Shown here: one piece after another, positions 1-9,665 of the stretch
Layout: each line of letters starts with the position of its first letter
How positions within the stretch are numbered: position 1 is the first letter of the stretch
Source: CADEED01 sp020442965
Lineage (GTDB): Bacteria > Pseudomonadota > Gammaproteobacteria > Steroidobacterales > Steroidobacteraceae
Assembly: GCA_041395525.1 (NCBI GenBank)
Contig: JAWLAH010000004.1
Location: 1 to 64,000, forward strand
Length of the DNA: 64,000 nucleotides
Direction: 5' to 3'
The notes under the pieces: generated by a model
Seen by the model: only the letters and a program-made list of their open reading frames with translations
Databases searched by the model: none
Told to the model about the DNA's origin: nothing
Translations under genes and position numbers: made by a program

Positions 1-616
1 GCAGCGTGTGCGTGACCTCCGGGTGAAACTGCACGGCATAGAACCGGCGCGCTTCGTCGGCGATCGCTGCGAGGGGCGCGTTGTCGCTGGCACCTACCGC
101 AATAAACCCCGGCGGCAATCGGGCCACGCGATCGCCATGACTCATCCAGACGTCGAGCACCGCGCGGCCCGCGGCGTCGCGGCGGTCGGCGAGTCCCTCG
201 AACAATCGGCAAGCGCCCTGCAGCGATATCTCGGCGTAGCCGAACTCGCGGTGGTCGGCAGGCTCAACCTGCCCACCTAACTGCTGCGCCATGGTCTGCA
301 TGCCATAGCAGATCCCGAGAACCGGGACCCCGAGTTCGAACACGCTCGCGGGAGCACGCGGTGGTGCAACTGCATTCACGGACTCGGGCCCGCCGGACAG
401 GATCACCCCGCGCGGCTTGAAGGCGCGCACGTCGGCATCGGTGATGTCCCAGGGATGGATCTCGCAGTACACACCGGTCTCGCGGACGCGGCGCGCGATG
501 AGCTGCGTGTACTGTGCGCCGAAATCGAGGATCAGGACGCGATCGGCATGAATGTCCGGTTGCGATGAACTGCCCTGCAGCGCACCGGTAGCCCTGGCAA
601 CTGTTGCGGCACTCAT
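1..616 (-). CDS. guaA: GMP synthase (glutamine-hydrolysing), 5' part only
   Basis: Converts XMP to GMP with glutamine as nitrogen donor, the last step of guanine nucleotide synthesis in the cytoplasm. Only the first 205 or so residues lie in the window; the gene runs off its left edge. They form a class I glutamine amidotransferase domain: LILDFGAQYTQ near residue 30, the nucleophile Cys in GICYGMQ, and the His/Glu pair in QFHPEVTHT. The ATP-pyrophosphatase domain is outside. The ATG overlaps the guaB stop as ATGA, so the two are translationally coupled. The start gives an N-terminal tail about 20 residues longer than usual, with no alternative in-frame ATG before the domain. Confidence 0.95.
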   Translation of the reverse strand, partial: MSAATVARATGALQGSSSQPDIHADRVLILDFGAQYTQLIARRVRETGVYCEIHPWDITDADVRAFKPRGVILSGGPESVNAVAPPRAPASVFELGVPVLGICYGMQTMAQQLGGQVEPADHREFGYAEISLQGACRLFEGLADRRDAAGRAVLDVWMSHGDRVARLPPGFIAVGASDNAPLAAIADEARRFYAVQFHPEVTHTL

Positions 617-2076
617 GAGATACGGTAGTTAGGCGCTTCCTTGGTGATCGCCACATCGTGCACGTGGCTCTCGCGCATACCTGCCGTCGTCACACGCACG
701 AACTGCGGCCGCTTGCGCATCTGCTCGATGCTGTTGCTGCCGGTGTAACCCATCGCGGCGCGCAAACCACCGGCCAACTGATGCAATATCGACACGAGGC
801 TGCCCTTGTACGGTACGCGGCCCTCGACGCCTTCCGGCACGAGCTTCTCGAGTTCCGTGGCGGCATCCTGGAAATACCGATCGGCGGAGCCGTGCCGCTC
901 ACCCATCGCGCCGAGTGAACCCATACCGCGATAAGCTTTGTACGAGGCGCCTTGATAGAGCTCGACCTTGCCGGGCGACTCCTCGGTGCCGGCGAACATA
1001 CTGCCGATCATCACGGCATTCGCGCCCGCAACAATCGCCTTGGCGAGATCGCCTGAGAAACGAATGCCGCCATCGGCAATGACGGGCACTTCATCGCGGA
1101 TGGCCTCGGCCACGTTGGCAACCGCTGAAATCTGCGGCACACCAACGCCGGCGACGATGCGCGTCGTACAGATGGAACCCGGTCCAATGCCGACCTTGAC
1201 CGCGTCCGCGCCAGCCTTGACAAGATCTCGCGCAGCCTCCGCAGTTGCGATATTGCCGCCGATCACCTGCAGATCGCCATACTTCGCTTTGATGCGCGCG
1301 ATGGTCTCGAGCACGCCCCGTGAGTGACCGTGCGCGGTATCGACGACGACCACATCCACGCCCGCCTCGCGCAGGGCAGCCACGCGATCGAGTGTGTCCG
1401 GCGTCGTGCCCAAAGCCGCGCCGACGCGCAGCCGACCGGTAGAGTCTTTGCACGCCCGTGGGAATTCCTTCGCCTTCTGGAAATCCTTGACGGTGATCAT
1501 GCCCTTCAGTTCCATGTCATCACCGACCACTAACACCTTTTCGATGCGGTGCTTGTGCAGCAGCAACAGGACTTCCTCTTTGGGTGCATTCTCGCGCACG
1601 GTGACGAGGCGCTGCCTGGGCGTCATCACGGTCGACACAGGCGCATCGAGCTGCTCTTCGAAACGCAGATCGCGATGGGTCACGATGCCGAGCACGTGCC
1701 GGCCCTGCACCACCGGCACGCCCGAAATGCCGTGCGCGCGCGTGAGATCGAGCACCTGTCGAATGGTCGTATCCGGCGGCACGGTGATCGGATCCTTGAT
1801 GACACCGCTCTCGAACTTCTTCACGCGCGCCACTTCTCGCGCCTGGCCCTCGATCGTCAGACTCTTGTGGACGATGCCAATGCCGCCTTCTTGCGCGATC
1901 GTGATCGCGAGCCGCGCTTCGGTGACGGTGTCCATCGCCGCGGAAACAACCGGCAGATTGAGGCTGATATTGCGCGTGAGGCGCGTTGTGAGGTCGACCT
2001 CGCGAGGCAGCACCTCGGAGTAAGCGGGGACCAAAAGAACATCGTCGAAGGTCAGTGCTTCTTCGAGAATACGCAT
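613..2076 (-). CDS. guaB: Inosine-5'-monophosphate dehydrogenase
   Basis: NAD-dependent oxidation of IMP to XMP, the committed step to GMP. At 487 residues it has the standard length. The TIM-barrel catalytic core is split by a CBS pair at about residues 94-205. The catalytic loop GPGSICTTRIV carries the thioimidate Cys at 303, and the flap region GERHGSADRYF is present. It starts directly with MRILEEALTFDDVLL, typical of the family. It is first in a guaB-guaA operon, divergent from xseA with about 100 bp between them. Confidence 0.98.
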   Translation of the reverse strand: MRILEEALTFDDVLLVPAYSEVLPREVDLTTRLTRNISLNLPVVSAAMDTVTEARLAITIAQEGGIGIVHKSLTIEGQAREVARVKKFESGVIKDPITVPPDTTIRQVLDLTRAHGISGVPVVQGRHVLGIVTHRDLRFEEQLDAPVSTVMTPRQRLVTVRENAPKEEVLLLLHKHRIEKVLVVGDDMELKGMITVKDFQKAKEFPRACKDSTGRLRVGAALGTTPDTLDRVAALREAGVDVVVVDTAHGHSRGVLETIARIKAKYGDLQVIGGNIATAEAARDLVKAGADAVKVGIGPGSICTTRIVAGVGVPQISAVANVAEAIRDEVPVIADGGIRFSGDLAKAIVAGANAVMIGSMFAGTEESPGKVELYQGASYKAYRGMGSLGAMGERHGSADRYFQDAATELEKLVPEGVEGRVPYKGSLVSILHQLAGGLRAAMGYTGSNSIEQMRKRPQFVRVTTAGMRESHVHDVAITKEAPNYRIS

Positions 2077-2090
2077 GCGATATTAGTGCT

Positions 2091-2122
2091 GGCTGGCGGT
2101 GTGAGATTGTACGGTGCCAGCC
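2091..2122. promoter_or_regulatory. Inverted repeat in the guaB/xseA divergent promoter region
   Basis: GGCTGGC at 2091-2097 is matched by its reverse complement GCCAGCC at 2116-2122, with an 18-nt spacer. The spacer contains a good leftward -10 (TACAAT, complement of 2105-2110) that could serve guaB. The dyad could be an operator or a leader hairpin. Its role is inferred from position only, and no clear -35 was found. Confidence 0.3.
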
Positions 2123-2175
2123 GAGCGCGGTAAACCTCAGCGCCACCCCGCGCCCTCGCGCGATACACTCGCAAG

Positions 2176-3576
2176 ATGAGCTTCCATGAGCGCCCGCTGC
2201 GGCCAAGACGCACCCCCGGGGGGGTGGTACCCGAGCGCGACGTGTACTCGGTCTCGCGGCTGAATCGCGAAGTCCGACTGCTGCTCGAATCGGGCATGCC
2301 GGTCATCTGGATCGAGGCAGAACTCTCGAATCTCGCCGTCCCCGCCTCAGGCCACTGGTATTTCTCGCTCAAGGACGGTGCCGCCCAGGTGCGCTGCGCG
2401 ATGTGGAAAACCCGCAACGCCGGAGTCGGATTTCGGCCGAAAGACGGCATGCAGGTGCTGGCGCGTGCGCGCGTCGGCCTGTACGAACCGCGCGGCGACT
2501 TCCAGCTGATTGTCGAGCACGTCGAAGAAGCCGGACTTGGGGCGCTGCAGCGCGAGTTCGAGAAGCTCAAGACCAAGCTCGCGGCCGAGGGCCTGTTCGA
2601 CGCGGAGCGCAAGCGGCCGCTGCCCGAGATTCCGCGGCGCATCGGTGTAATCACTTCGCCGTCGGGCGCCGCGATACGCGACATACTCCATGTGTTGGCG
2701 CGCCGTTTCGCAGCGGTACCGGTGATCCTCTATCCGACCGCGGTCCAAGGGGCAGCGGCAGCCGCCGAGATCGTGGCGGCGATCGAACGAGCGCAGGCGC
2801 GCGCCGAATGCGACGTGCTGATCGTCGCGCGCGGCGGTGGCTCGCTCGAAGACCTGTGGTGCTTCAATGATGAACGAGTTGCGCGAGCGATCAGTGCTTG
2901 CGCCATTCCGATTGTTAGCGGCGTCGGCCACGAGGTAGACGTAACGATCGCGGACTTCGTCGCGGACGTGCGCGCTCCCACACCAACGGCCGCGGCGCAG
3001 CTGGTGGTACCCGACGGACGCGAGTGGTTAGCTGCACTCGTCGCTCGTGAAGCGCAGCTCGTTCGCTGTGTGAACCGGGCGCTGCGGGCACATGCTGAGC
3101 AGCTCGCAAGTCTGCGCCACAGGCTCGCGATTTCCCAGCCCGGCGCGCGACTGGCGCAGCAGGTGCAGCGTCTCGATGATCTCGAACAGCGCCTGATCGC
3201 TGCGCAGCGCGGTGTGTGGCTGCAGGCGCGTGATCGCTTGGCGCAGCTCACAGCACGCTTTGCGCAGCGCAATCCGTCGCAAAAACTCGCCCTGCTCGAA
3301 GCGCTACGGGCAGCCCTTGAGCAACGTATGTTGCACGCGGCCCGCAAGCTTCTCTCAAATCTGACACAGCGCCTGTCACTCGCAGTACGTGCGCTCGATA
3401 CCGTCAGTCCGCTCGCTACGCTCGAGCGCGGCTTTGCCATCGTGACCAACGCCAACGATGGTCGCATCGTCACAACGGCGGCAGCGCTCGAGCCCGGCGA
3501 TACCATCGATGCGCGGCTCGCACGCGGGCGAATCACGGCGTCGGTCACCGCAAGCCGCAATGACGACCATGACTAG
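2176..3576 (+). CDS. xseA: Exodeoxyribonuclease VII large subunit
   Basis: Large catalytic subunit of the ssDNA-specific ExoVII nuclease used in repair. The 466 residues give an N-terminal OB-fold (VYSVSRLNREVRLLLE onwards, to about residue 115), then the catalytic Exonuc_VII_L region with IGVITSPSGAAIRDI, VARGGGSLEDLW, GVGHEVD and D-RAPTPTAAA, then the long helical stretch and a C-terminal RGFAIV segment. The small subunit xseB is not adjacent. The 3' end overlaps the M23 peptidase gene by 17 bp, implying coupled translation, an arrangement seen in other gammaproteobacteria. Confidence 0.97.
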   Translation: MSFHERPLRPRRTPGGVVPERDVYSVSRLNREVRLLLESGMPVIWIEAELSNLAVPASGHWYFSLKDGAAQVRCAMWKTRNAGVGFRPKDGMQVLARARVGLYEPRGDFQLIVEHVEEAGLGALQREFEKLKTKLAAEGLFDAERKRPLPEIPRRIGVITSPSGAAIRDILHVLARRFAAVPVILYPTAVQGAAAAAEIVAAIERAQARAECDVLIVARGGGSLEDLWCFNDERVARAISACAIPIVSGVGHEVDVTIADFVADVRAPTPTAAAQLVVPDGREWLAALVAREAQLVRCVNRALRAHAEQLASLRHRLAISQPGARLAQQVQRLDDLEQRLIAAQRGVWLQARDRLAQLTARFAQRNPSQKLALLEALRAALEQRMLHAARKLLSNLTQRLSLAVRALDTVSPLATLERGFAIVTNANDGRIVTTAAALEPGDTIDARLARGRITASVTASRNDDHD

Positions 3577-4423
3577 CAGACATGTCCTGGCTCTTATCTC
3601 GTTGGTCCTGCTCTGTGCAGAATCGACCCTCGCAGCTCAGGCGGACGATTTGCCGCGGCAGTCGGCCGTGCCCGGCGGCGTTGTCATTGTGCCCTTGGGT
3701 CCTGCGACAAGCGCCGCGCCGATGGCGTGGTTCGGCGGCGCGCACGTGCTAGTCACTCAACGCAATGACGAGTGGCAAGCGGTGGTGGGCATCCCGCTGA
3801 GCACCGAACCCGGCGAACAGCACCTGTTAGTCACTAACACCCGACTTGACGGCTCGCCAACGACTCAGCAAGAGATCAGCTTCACCGTCAACGACAAGAA
3901 GTATCCGGCCCAGTACCTCAAGGTCGCGCCGCGCCAGGTCGATTTGTCGGCCACGGATCTGGCGCGCTACGAACGCGAGCGCACGCTGCAAAGCAATGCC
4001 CTGGCTACCTTCTCGGCGCACGCACCGACGACGCTCGCTTTCGCATGGCCGCTGCGAGGCAGGACATCCAGCCCGTTCGGATTTCGACGCTACTTCAACA
4101 ACCAGGCGCGCAATCCACATTCCGGCCTCGATATCGCAGCGCCGACCGGGACCATTGTCAAAGCGCCAGCGGCCGGTGTCGTTGTCGCGACCGGCGACTA
4201 TTTCTTCAATGGCAAGACGATCTTCATCGACCACGGCCAAGGCGTCGTGACGATGTATTGCCACTTGTCCAAGATCGGCGTGAAACCGGGCGACTCGATA
4301 GCGCCAGGTCAAGCCATCGGCCATGTTGGCGCTACGGGCCGCGCCACCGGGCCGCATCTGCACTTCGGCGTAGCGCTCAATCGCAGCATGGTCGAACCAC
4401 TGCTCTTCCTGCCGAAACCTTGA
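3560..4423 (+). CDS. M23 (LytM-type) metallopeptidase, exported
   Basis: Likely periplasmic peptidoglycan endopeptidase or regulator. It has an N-terminal signal peptide (hydrophobic core HVLALISLVLL, cleavage near AAQA), a beta-rich linker domain, and a C-terminal M23 domain from about residue 165. The domain carries the zinc-ligand motif HSGLD and the catalytic HLHFG, so it looks active. The start was chosen at 3560 because upstream in-frame sequence is xseA coding; 3569 (second ATG) is equally possible. It ends just before a perfect palindrome and faces the convergent diguanylate cyclase. Confidence 0.9.
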   Translation: MTTMTSRHVLALISLVLLCAESTLAAQADDLPRQSAVPGGVVIVPLGPATSAAPMAWFGGAHVLVTQRNDEWQAVVGIPLSTEPGEQHLLVTNTRLDGSPTTQQEISFTVNDKKYPAQYLKVAPRQVDLSATDLARYERERTLQSNALATFSAHAPTTLAFAWPLRGRTSSPFGFRRYFNNQARNPHSGLDIAAPTGTIVKAPAAGVVVATGDYFFNGKTIFIDHGQGVVTMYCHLSKIGVKPGDSIAPGQAIGHVGATGRATGPHLHFGVALNRSMVEPLLFLPKP

Positions 4424-4435
4424 AGCTCTCTGGGC

Positions 4436-4457
4436 GCGGCGCAATGCATTGCGCCGC
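4436..4457. terminator. Perfect palindrome between convergent genes
   Basis: A 22-bp perfect palindrome with arms GCGGCGCAATG and CATTGCGCCGC lies 12 bp after the M23 stop and 4 bp before the end of the diguanylate cyclase gene. A stem this strong between convergent genes suggests a bidirectional terminator. It lacks a run of T on either side, so termination may not be classical rho-independent. Confidence 0.5.
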
Positions 4458-4461
4458 TTCA

Positions 4462-6300
4462 TCACGCCACGCGGTTGCGTCCGGCTCGCTTGGCCTCGTA
4501 CAGCTGTTGATCGGCCAGCTCTTGCAGGGCAGTCGAATCGATGCCTTCGCTCCATTGCGCCAACCCGAGGCTGAGCGTTACACGCAAATGGGGGCTTAGC
4601 TGAGACCAGTCGTATTTCTCGATCGCAATTCGCAGCGTGTCGCACAGCGTTAGCGCATCCTTATGGTTGGTAGCCGGCAGGACGATCGCAAATTCCTCGC
4701 CGCCAACGCGCGCGACTAGATCGGTCGACCGACAGATCTGCTTCATGATGGTGGCACTGTGCCGCAAGACCTCATCGCCGACCGCATGGCCGAGTCGATC
4801 ATTGACGATCTTGAAGCGATCCAGATCGGCGATGGCGAGGGTCAGCGGGCGGCCCGTCGTGCGTGCCACATCCATTTCGTCCATCAAGCGACTGGCGAAA
4901 CGCCGGCGATTGGCAATGCCAGTCAGTGGATCCTCCTCCGCCTGCCGCTCGAGCGTCACGCTGCGCTCTCCCAAGGCCGCAATCAGCCGCTCCTTCTCGC
5001 GGTTTGCGCGCTCGAGCTCGCCGGTGCGCTCCACAACCTTTTCCTCGAGACGCAGTTGGTAGTCCGCCAATTCTTCGAACGCACGAGCGTCGGCAATCGA
5101 CGCAGCCACCTGCCCCGCAAGCTGTTCGAACAAATGCAGATCCGCATCGCCATACATGCCGGCTTTGGAGTGTTGCACGCTCAATAGTCCGATGATCTCA
5201 TTCTCGTCCTTCAATGGAACGATCAACAGCGCGCCATTGTCATACTCCGCCAGTTCAGCCCGAGCCTGCAGAATCGCTGGCACGTCAGCCCAACGCTGCA
5301 CGAGTATCGACTCGCGATGCTCAATCACCCAGCCGAACAGCCCCGCGTCGAGAGGCCGCTGATGTCGCGGCATCAGCGACTGGCCGCGCTCGTGGATTCG
5401 GATATCGAGTATCCGCCGCTCAGGCTCGACCAGCCCCAGATGGAACTCGTCAAAGCGCAGCAGCGAGTGCGTCTCTGCCAGAATCCGCTTTCCCAGATCA
5501 TCGACGCGCCTGGCACCACGCAGCGCACGACGCGTCTGCGAAACGCGCGCTAACGAATCGCGCTGCGTCGCCGCCACGGATAGCGCACCACCGATCCCGT
5601 TGAAGCTCAAAACGAACAAGGCCATCAGCGCCAGGAACAGGGAGAATGTCGCTACGCTGCCGGAATTGAACAGCAACGCTGCGAGCACGCCCGCCGGCAC
5701 GAAGATGAAATCTGACAGCGCATAGAGCGGTGTGACGATCCGCCCAATGGTACGACCATCGAAATAGAAGAACAGGGTCATCAATACGACATTCACCAGC
5801 TGCATGACCAGCGCGAGTGTCGCGAGTGGCACAACATCCACCAGCCCGATCCCGGCGAGCGGATGTCGACCATCGAGTGCGACGTAAGCCATGTTCGCGG
5901 CGAGCATCATCACGACCGTCATGCCCGCATTGTGGATACCGCGCAGCACCGCGGTGCGCCACGACCCGTGACTGTAGCCGCGACTCACGAGCGGCCAGGC
6001 CAGCGATGCGACCGCACAGATGGTGGCGGCCACCGGAGCAGACCAAACCAACAGCAGCCCGACATGCAGTAAACGTTCGAGCGAAATAAGTCCGACGCGC
6101 GGCGCGGGCAGCCCAAAACGCCAGACGAAGAGGTTGGTCGCCACGCATGCGGCAAATAGCCAGGCAGGTGGAAACTCCGCGCCTTCTCGCAGCTCCGCAA
6201 ACAGCCACAGCGCGGCGACCGCAGCCAGCAGCACGGAGTAGGCAACCAGTGGTCGGTAGCGCGAGACCATCACTGCCGACTGTACGCGCATCGCAAGCAA
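4462..6300 (-). CDS. Membrane-anchored GAF-GGDEF diguanylate cyclase
   Basis: Predicted to make cyclic di-GMP in response to a cytoplasmic GAF-sensed signal. The N-terminal 240 or so residues hold about seven hydrophobic segments (for example YSVLLAAVAALWLF and ATFSLFLALMALFVLSF). A GAF-like domain follows (about 255-405), then a coiled coil (LRLEEKVVERTGELERA), then a GGDEF domain (about 440-605). The signature is intact as GGEEF with upstream DPLTGIANRR, so it should be active. The allosteric RxxD I-site is not evident. A start at MVSRYRP, 11 codons later, is possible. The input signal is unknown. Confidence 0.92.
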   Translation of the reverse strand: MLAMRVQSAVMVSRYRPLVAYSVLLAAVAALWLFAELREGAEFPPAWLFAACVATNLFVWRFGLPAPRVGLISLERLLHVGLLLVWSAPVAATICAVASLAWPLVSRGYSHGSWRTAVLRGIHNAGMTVVMMLAANMAYVALDGRHPLAGIGLVDVVPLATLALVMQLVNVVLMTLFFYFDGRTIGRIVTPLYALSDFIFVPAGVLAALLFNSGSVATFSLFLALMALFVLSFNGIGGALSVAATQRDSLARVSQTRRALRGARRVDDLGKRILAETHSLLRFDEFHLGLVEPERRILDIRIHERGQSLMPRHQRPLDAGLFGWVIEHRESILVQRWADVPAILQARAELAEYDNGALLIVPLKDENEIIGLLSVQHSKAGMYGDADLHLFEQLAGQVAASIADARAFEELADYQLRLEEKVVERTGELERANREKERLIAALGERSVTLERQAEEDPLTGIANRRRFASRLMDEMDVARTTGRPLTLAIADLDRFKIVNDRLGHAVGDEVLRHSATIMKQICRSTDLVARVGGEEFAIVLPATNHKDALTLCDTLRIAIEKYDWSQLSPHLRVTLSLGLAQWSEGIDSTALQELADQQLYEAKRAGRNRVA

Positions 6301-6356
6301 AGTGTCGCCGGGTCAGGCGTAGCGGCCGCCGATCAGCCGATCGGAGGTCGCTTGGG

Positions 6357-7766
6357 CTATTGCTCGCGCTTGGCTCGAGTCTTCTTGATACGCCGTTCGC
6401 GGCGCTCCAGATTGAACGTCTTGGTGCCGCGTTTTTCTCTCGGCTTGTCGCGCAGAAACGGATTCGCGTCGCTGCGGAACTCCACCGCGACGGGCGTGGC
6501 ATACAGATCGAATTGCTCGCGGAACTGGTTAGCCAGGTAGCGCTTATAGGCCTCGGGCACGTTGCCCGCCTTACTACCGTGGACCACGATGCGCGGTGGA
6601 TTCCGTCCGCCCTGATGCGCATAGCGCAGCTTGATCCGTCGTCCGCCCGAGATCGGCGGCGCATTGCGCACGATCGCCGCCTCGAGGGCGCGGGTGAGTT
6701 GCGGCGTTGGGATCTGGCGCATTGCGCCCTCGTAGGCTCGCACCACAGCTGCCATCAAATCGCCGACCGCAGTGCCGTGCAGTGCAGAAATGAAATATAC
6801 CGGCGCGTAAGGCACGAAATCGAGCTTCAGCTCGAGCTGGCGGCGAATCTCCTCGCGCTGCTCGACTTCGATGTTGTCCCACTTATTGACGGCAATGATC
6901 AGCGCTCGGCCGCGTTGCAAGGCAATACCCAGCACACTCGCATCCTGCATGCCGATGGCGTCGTGCGCGTCTGCGACCATCACGACGACATGCGCGTAAT
7001 CGATCGCCTGCAAGGTCGCCGCGACGCTCGCTTGCTCGATCTCGTCCTCGACCTTGGAGCGACGCCGCACGCCTGCGGTGTCGATCAGGAGAAAGTCGCG
7101 ATCATCGCGTTTGAACGGCACCAGAATACTGTCGCGCGTCGTGCCGGGAATGTCGCTAGCGATCACGCGTTCCTCGCCTAACAACCGATTCAGAAGTGTC
7201 GACTTGCCGACGTTGGGCCGCCCAATGATGGCGATGCGGATCGACCCGTCTTCTTCGGGTTCGGCGGCCGGCAGTGGCTCGAAGCCCTCGAGCACGCTCG
7301 CCATCAGCTTCTCGCACCCCTGGCCGCGCTGCGCCGAGATTCCCCAGGGATCGCCCAGTCCTAACGAATAGAAGTCCGCGCCAACGATGGCGATGTCCAT
7401 GCCCTCAGCCTTGTTCACCGCGAGCAGCACCGGCTTGCCTGCCTTGCGCAATTCGCGCGCGATCACGTGATCCTGCGGCGTCAGCCCCGCACGAGCGTCC
7501 GTGATGAATACGACCCGATCGGCTTCCGCCACGGCGCGCTCGGTCTGAATTCGCATCAGCGCATCCATGCCGGACGGCTGTTCGACCAGTCCGCCAGTGT
7601 CGATCACCACGTAGGGCACGAGACCCAGTCGTCCATAGCCATACTGGCGATCGCGCGTGACACCGGGCACGTCGGCCACGATGGCATCCTGGGTGCCGGT
7701 CAGCGTGTTGAAGAGCGTTGATTTACCGACGTTCGGGCGCCCGACGAGCGCAACGACCGGCAGCAT
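6357..7766 (-). CDS. der: Ribosome-biogenesis GTPase Der
   Basis: Essential GTPase needed for 50S ribosome maturation. Its 469 residues carry two tandem G domains, each with a P-loop GRPNVGKST (near residues 9 and 178), NKAEG and NKWDN as G4 motifs, DTGGL and DTAGV as G3, and a C-terminal KH-like domain ending in a basic tail (RRERRIKKTRAK). It is last in the trmJ-to-der leftward gene run, 30 bp after bamB, matching the bamB-der order of other gammaproteobacteria. Confidence 0.98.
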   Translation of the reverse strand: MLPVVALVGRPNVGKSTLFNTLTGTQDAIVADVPGVTRDRQYGYGRLGLVPYVVIDTGGLVEQPSGMDALMRIQTERAVAEADRVVFITDARAGLTPQDHVIARELRKAGKPVLLAVNKAEGMDIAIVGADFYSLGLGDPWGISAQRGQGCEKLMASVLEGFEPLPAAEPEEDGSIRIAIIGRPNVGKSTLLNRLLGEERVIASDIPGTTRDSILVPFKRDDRDFLLIDTAGVRRRSKVEDEIEQASVAATLQAIDYAHVVVMVADAHDAIGMQDASVLGIALQRGRALIIAVNKWDNIEVEQREEIRRQLELKLDFVPYAPVYFISALHGTAVGDLMAAVVRAYEGAMRQIPTPQLTRALEAAIVRNAPPISGGRRIKLRYAHQGGRNPPRIVVHGSKAGNVPEAYKRYLANQFREQFDLYATPVAVEFRSDANPFLRDKPREKRGTKTFNLERRERRIKKTRAKREQ

Positions 7767-7796
7767 GATAGTCCCCTTGCGACGCGTGCTGGCGCG

Positions 7797-8975
7797 CTAG
7801 TTAGTGGCGGCGATGCGCGAGGCGCGCAACGCGCTGATGCGGCCGCTGTCGGAAATCAGATAGACCACACCGTCGACCGCCACGGGCGGCGTGGATACCC
7901 GTCCACCAATACCACCAATGCGCGCCGCGAGGTTACCGTTGGTCTTGTCCAACCAGTGCATGTAGCCCTCGAAATCGGCCACGGCGACGAACTCGCCCAC
8001 GACCACGGGCGCCGACAGGCGTCGATACTTGAGCATGTCCTGGTGCCACAGCTCGACTCCGGTGCGCCGCTGCAGCGCTAATACCTGACCGTCGGCGGCA
8101 GCCACGTACATGGCATTGTCATCGATATCGACACCCCGATAGCTCGAAACGTCGCGAGTCCACCAGATCTGCCCGGAATCGAGCGCCAGCATGGCCGCAC
8201 GTCCTTGAAAGCCCACGACGAATACGTCGTCATCGGCAATCTTGACCGCGGAATCGATATCCACCAGACGTTCGAGTTCGGTGCGACCCTTGGGCGCGCT
8301 GACCTGCGTATCCCATACCGTATCGCCATTGGCCAGGCTCGAGGCGAGCACCTTGCCATTGTCGAAACCCGCGATCACGAGATCGTGCACGATCACGGGC
8401 GTCGCGGTGCCGCGCAGCGACAGGCGCGGGACCTGTTCTTCAGTTTCCCAGATCTGTTTGCCGTCGCTCGCGGCGAGCCCGCGCAAGCGACCATCGACGG
8501 TGCGGACAACGACGATGTTGGCACTCACGGCCGGCGCCGACAGGATCTCACCGCGAACTTTGACACGCCAGCGCACCGCGCCATCGGCAATCGCGAGTGC
8601 GATGACATCGCCTTCGCTCGAGCCCACCACTACCAGATCATCGCCCACGCCGGTAGCGCCGGAAAGCCTGACTTTGGTTTGCGTCCGCCAGACCGACTTA
8701 CCGGTCTCGCGCTCGAAGGCAACGACGTCGCCGCCATGTCCGGCCGCATACAGCCGATCGCCCGCCACCGCGAGACCCAGCCCGAGCCGCAGGACTTCGT
8801 CATCGCCACCGATGCGCGCGCTCCACAGGCGTTCCACCTTTGCTGACGCCTTGAAATCCACCAGCTCGGACGGCAGATCGACAGGCTTTTCCTTCGAGCA
8901 AGCCACTAACAACATGAGCGCACTCAGCGCCAACCAGTTTCTCATTGGCTCGTGCCTCACGGTGAATCGCATCAT
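7797..8975 (-). CDS. bamB: Outer-membrane assembly lipoprotein BamB
   Basis: Lipoprotein of the BAM complex that inserts beta-barrel proteins into the outer membrane. The signal peptide has a lipobox (ALMLLVAC) followed by a PQQ-like eight-bladed beta-propeller with repeated GxxxALxxxxGxxxW-type strands (VWRTQTKV, VRWRVKV, IWETEEQV, VWDTQVS, IWWTRDVS). The ATG at 8975 overlaps the upstream stop (ATGA). An in-frame ATG at 8945 (MRNWLALS) gives a more typical lipoprotein signal peptide and may be the real start. Confidence 0.95.
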   Translation of the reverse strand: MMRFTVRHEPMRNWLALSALMLLVACSKEKPVDLPSELVDFKASAKVERLWSARIGGDDEVLRLGLGLAVAGDRLYAAGHGGDVVAFERETGKSVWRTQTKVRLSGATGVGDDLVVVGSSEGDVIALAIADGAVRWRVKVRGEILSAPAVSANIVVVRTVDGRLRGLAASDGKQIWETEEQVPRLSLRGTATPVIVHDLVIAGFDNGKVLASSLANGDTVWDTQVSAPKGRTELERLVDIDSAVKIADDDVFVVGFQGRAAMLALDSGQIWWTRDVSSYRGVDIDDNAMYVAAADGQVLALQRRTGVELWHQDMLKYRRLSAPVVVGEFVAVADFEGYMHWLDKTNGNLAARIGGIGGRVSTPPVAVDGVVYLISDSGRISALRASRIAATN

Positions 8976-9652
8976 GGTGTGGCGGCTGCTGTTGTTTGTG
9001 CCGCTGTCGTCGCTGAGTCAGCCAGTTTGCCGCCCAGATCGCGAATCTTGAGCGCAAGCAGGTCGGGGTCGACGACGCCCGCGTCGCTCGTCTTGTACGC
9101 CTCCTGGTATGCCGCGAGCGCTTCGGCACGATTGCCCTTCGCATACAGAATATCGCCTCGAGCCTCGTCGAAGCGGGGCTTGAACTTGCCCGGCTGAGCA
9201 GCGTTCAGTACAGCGATGGCCTCGTCATGCTTTCCCTGCGCCGACAGGACTCGCGCCAAGCGCAAGCGGGCGATCAAGCGGATTTCCGCGTCCTTCGAAC
9301 CGTTCATCACCGCAGTGAGACGCTCCGCAGCTTTGTCGAGTTCGTTCGCTTCCACATGCGAACGTGCAGCGACCAGCGTAGCGAGATCGGCATACGGTGT
9401 CGCCGCATAGTCGCGCGTTAGCTCATCGACCAGCGTGAACGCGCGCGTCCGATCCGTGCGATTGAAAGCATCCACGACCTGCTCAAAGCGCGTACTCGCG
9501 TCCTGGGCGATGCGCACCTGTCGCGCCTCCCAGGCGCGCCAGCCGACGAGACCGCCAATTCCGATCACCACACCTGCGGCGATCCACGGCAGATTCTGTC
9601 GCAGCCAGCGCTTGACCTCTTCCCATTGTTCCTCATCACTGAAATCGCTCAC
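8972..9652 (-). CDS. yfgM: YfgM-like TPR protein (ancillary Sec translocon subunit)
   Basis: Inner-membrane protein with an N-terminal cytoplasmic tail, one transmembrane helix (LPWIAAGVVIGIGGLVGW, about residues 20-37) and a periplasmic TPR-like helical domain. In relatives it links SecYEG to periplasmic chaperones. Length (226 aa), topology and position between hisS and bamB all fit the family. Its stop overlaps the bamB ATG. Confidence 0.9.
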   Translation of the reverse strand: MSDFSDEEQWEEVKRWLRQNLPWIAAGVVIGIGGLVGWRAWEARQVRIAQDASTRFEQVVDAFNRTDRTRAFTLVDELTRDYAATPYADLATLVAARSHVEANELDKAAERLTAVMNGSKDAEIRLIARLRLARVLSAQGKHDEAIAVLNAAQPGKFKPRFDEARGDILYAKGNRAEALAAYQEAYKTSDAGVVDPDLLALKIRDLGGKLADSATTAAQTTAAATP

Positions 9653-9665
9653 ATAAACCTCACTT

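Noticed and set aside
3827..4645. Long leftward frame antisense to the M23 peptidase
   Set aside because: Shadow of two convergent genes whose family motifs are certain; typical antisense openness in GC-rich DNA.
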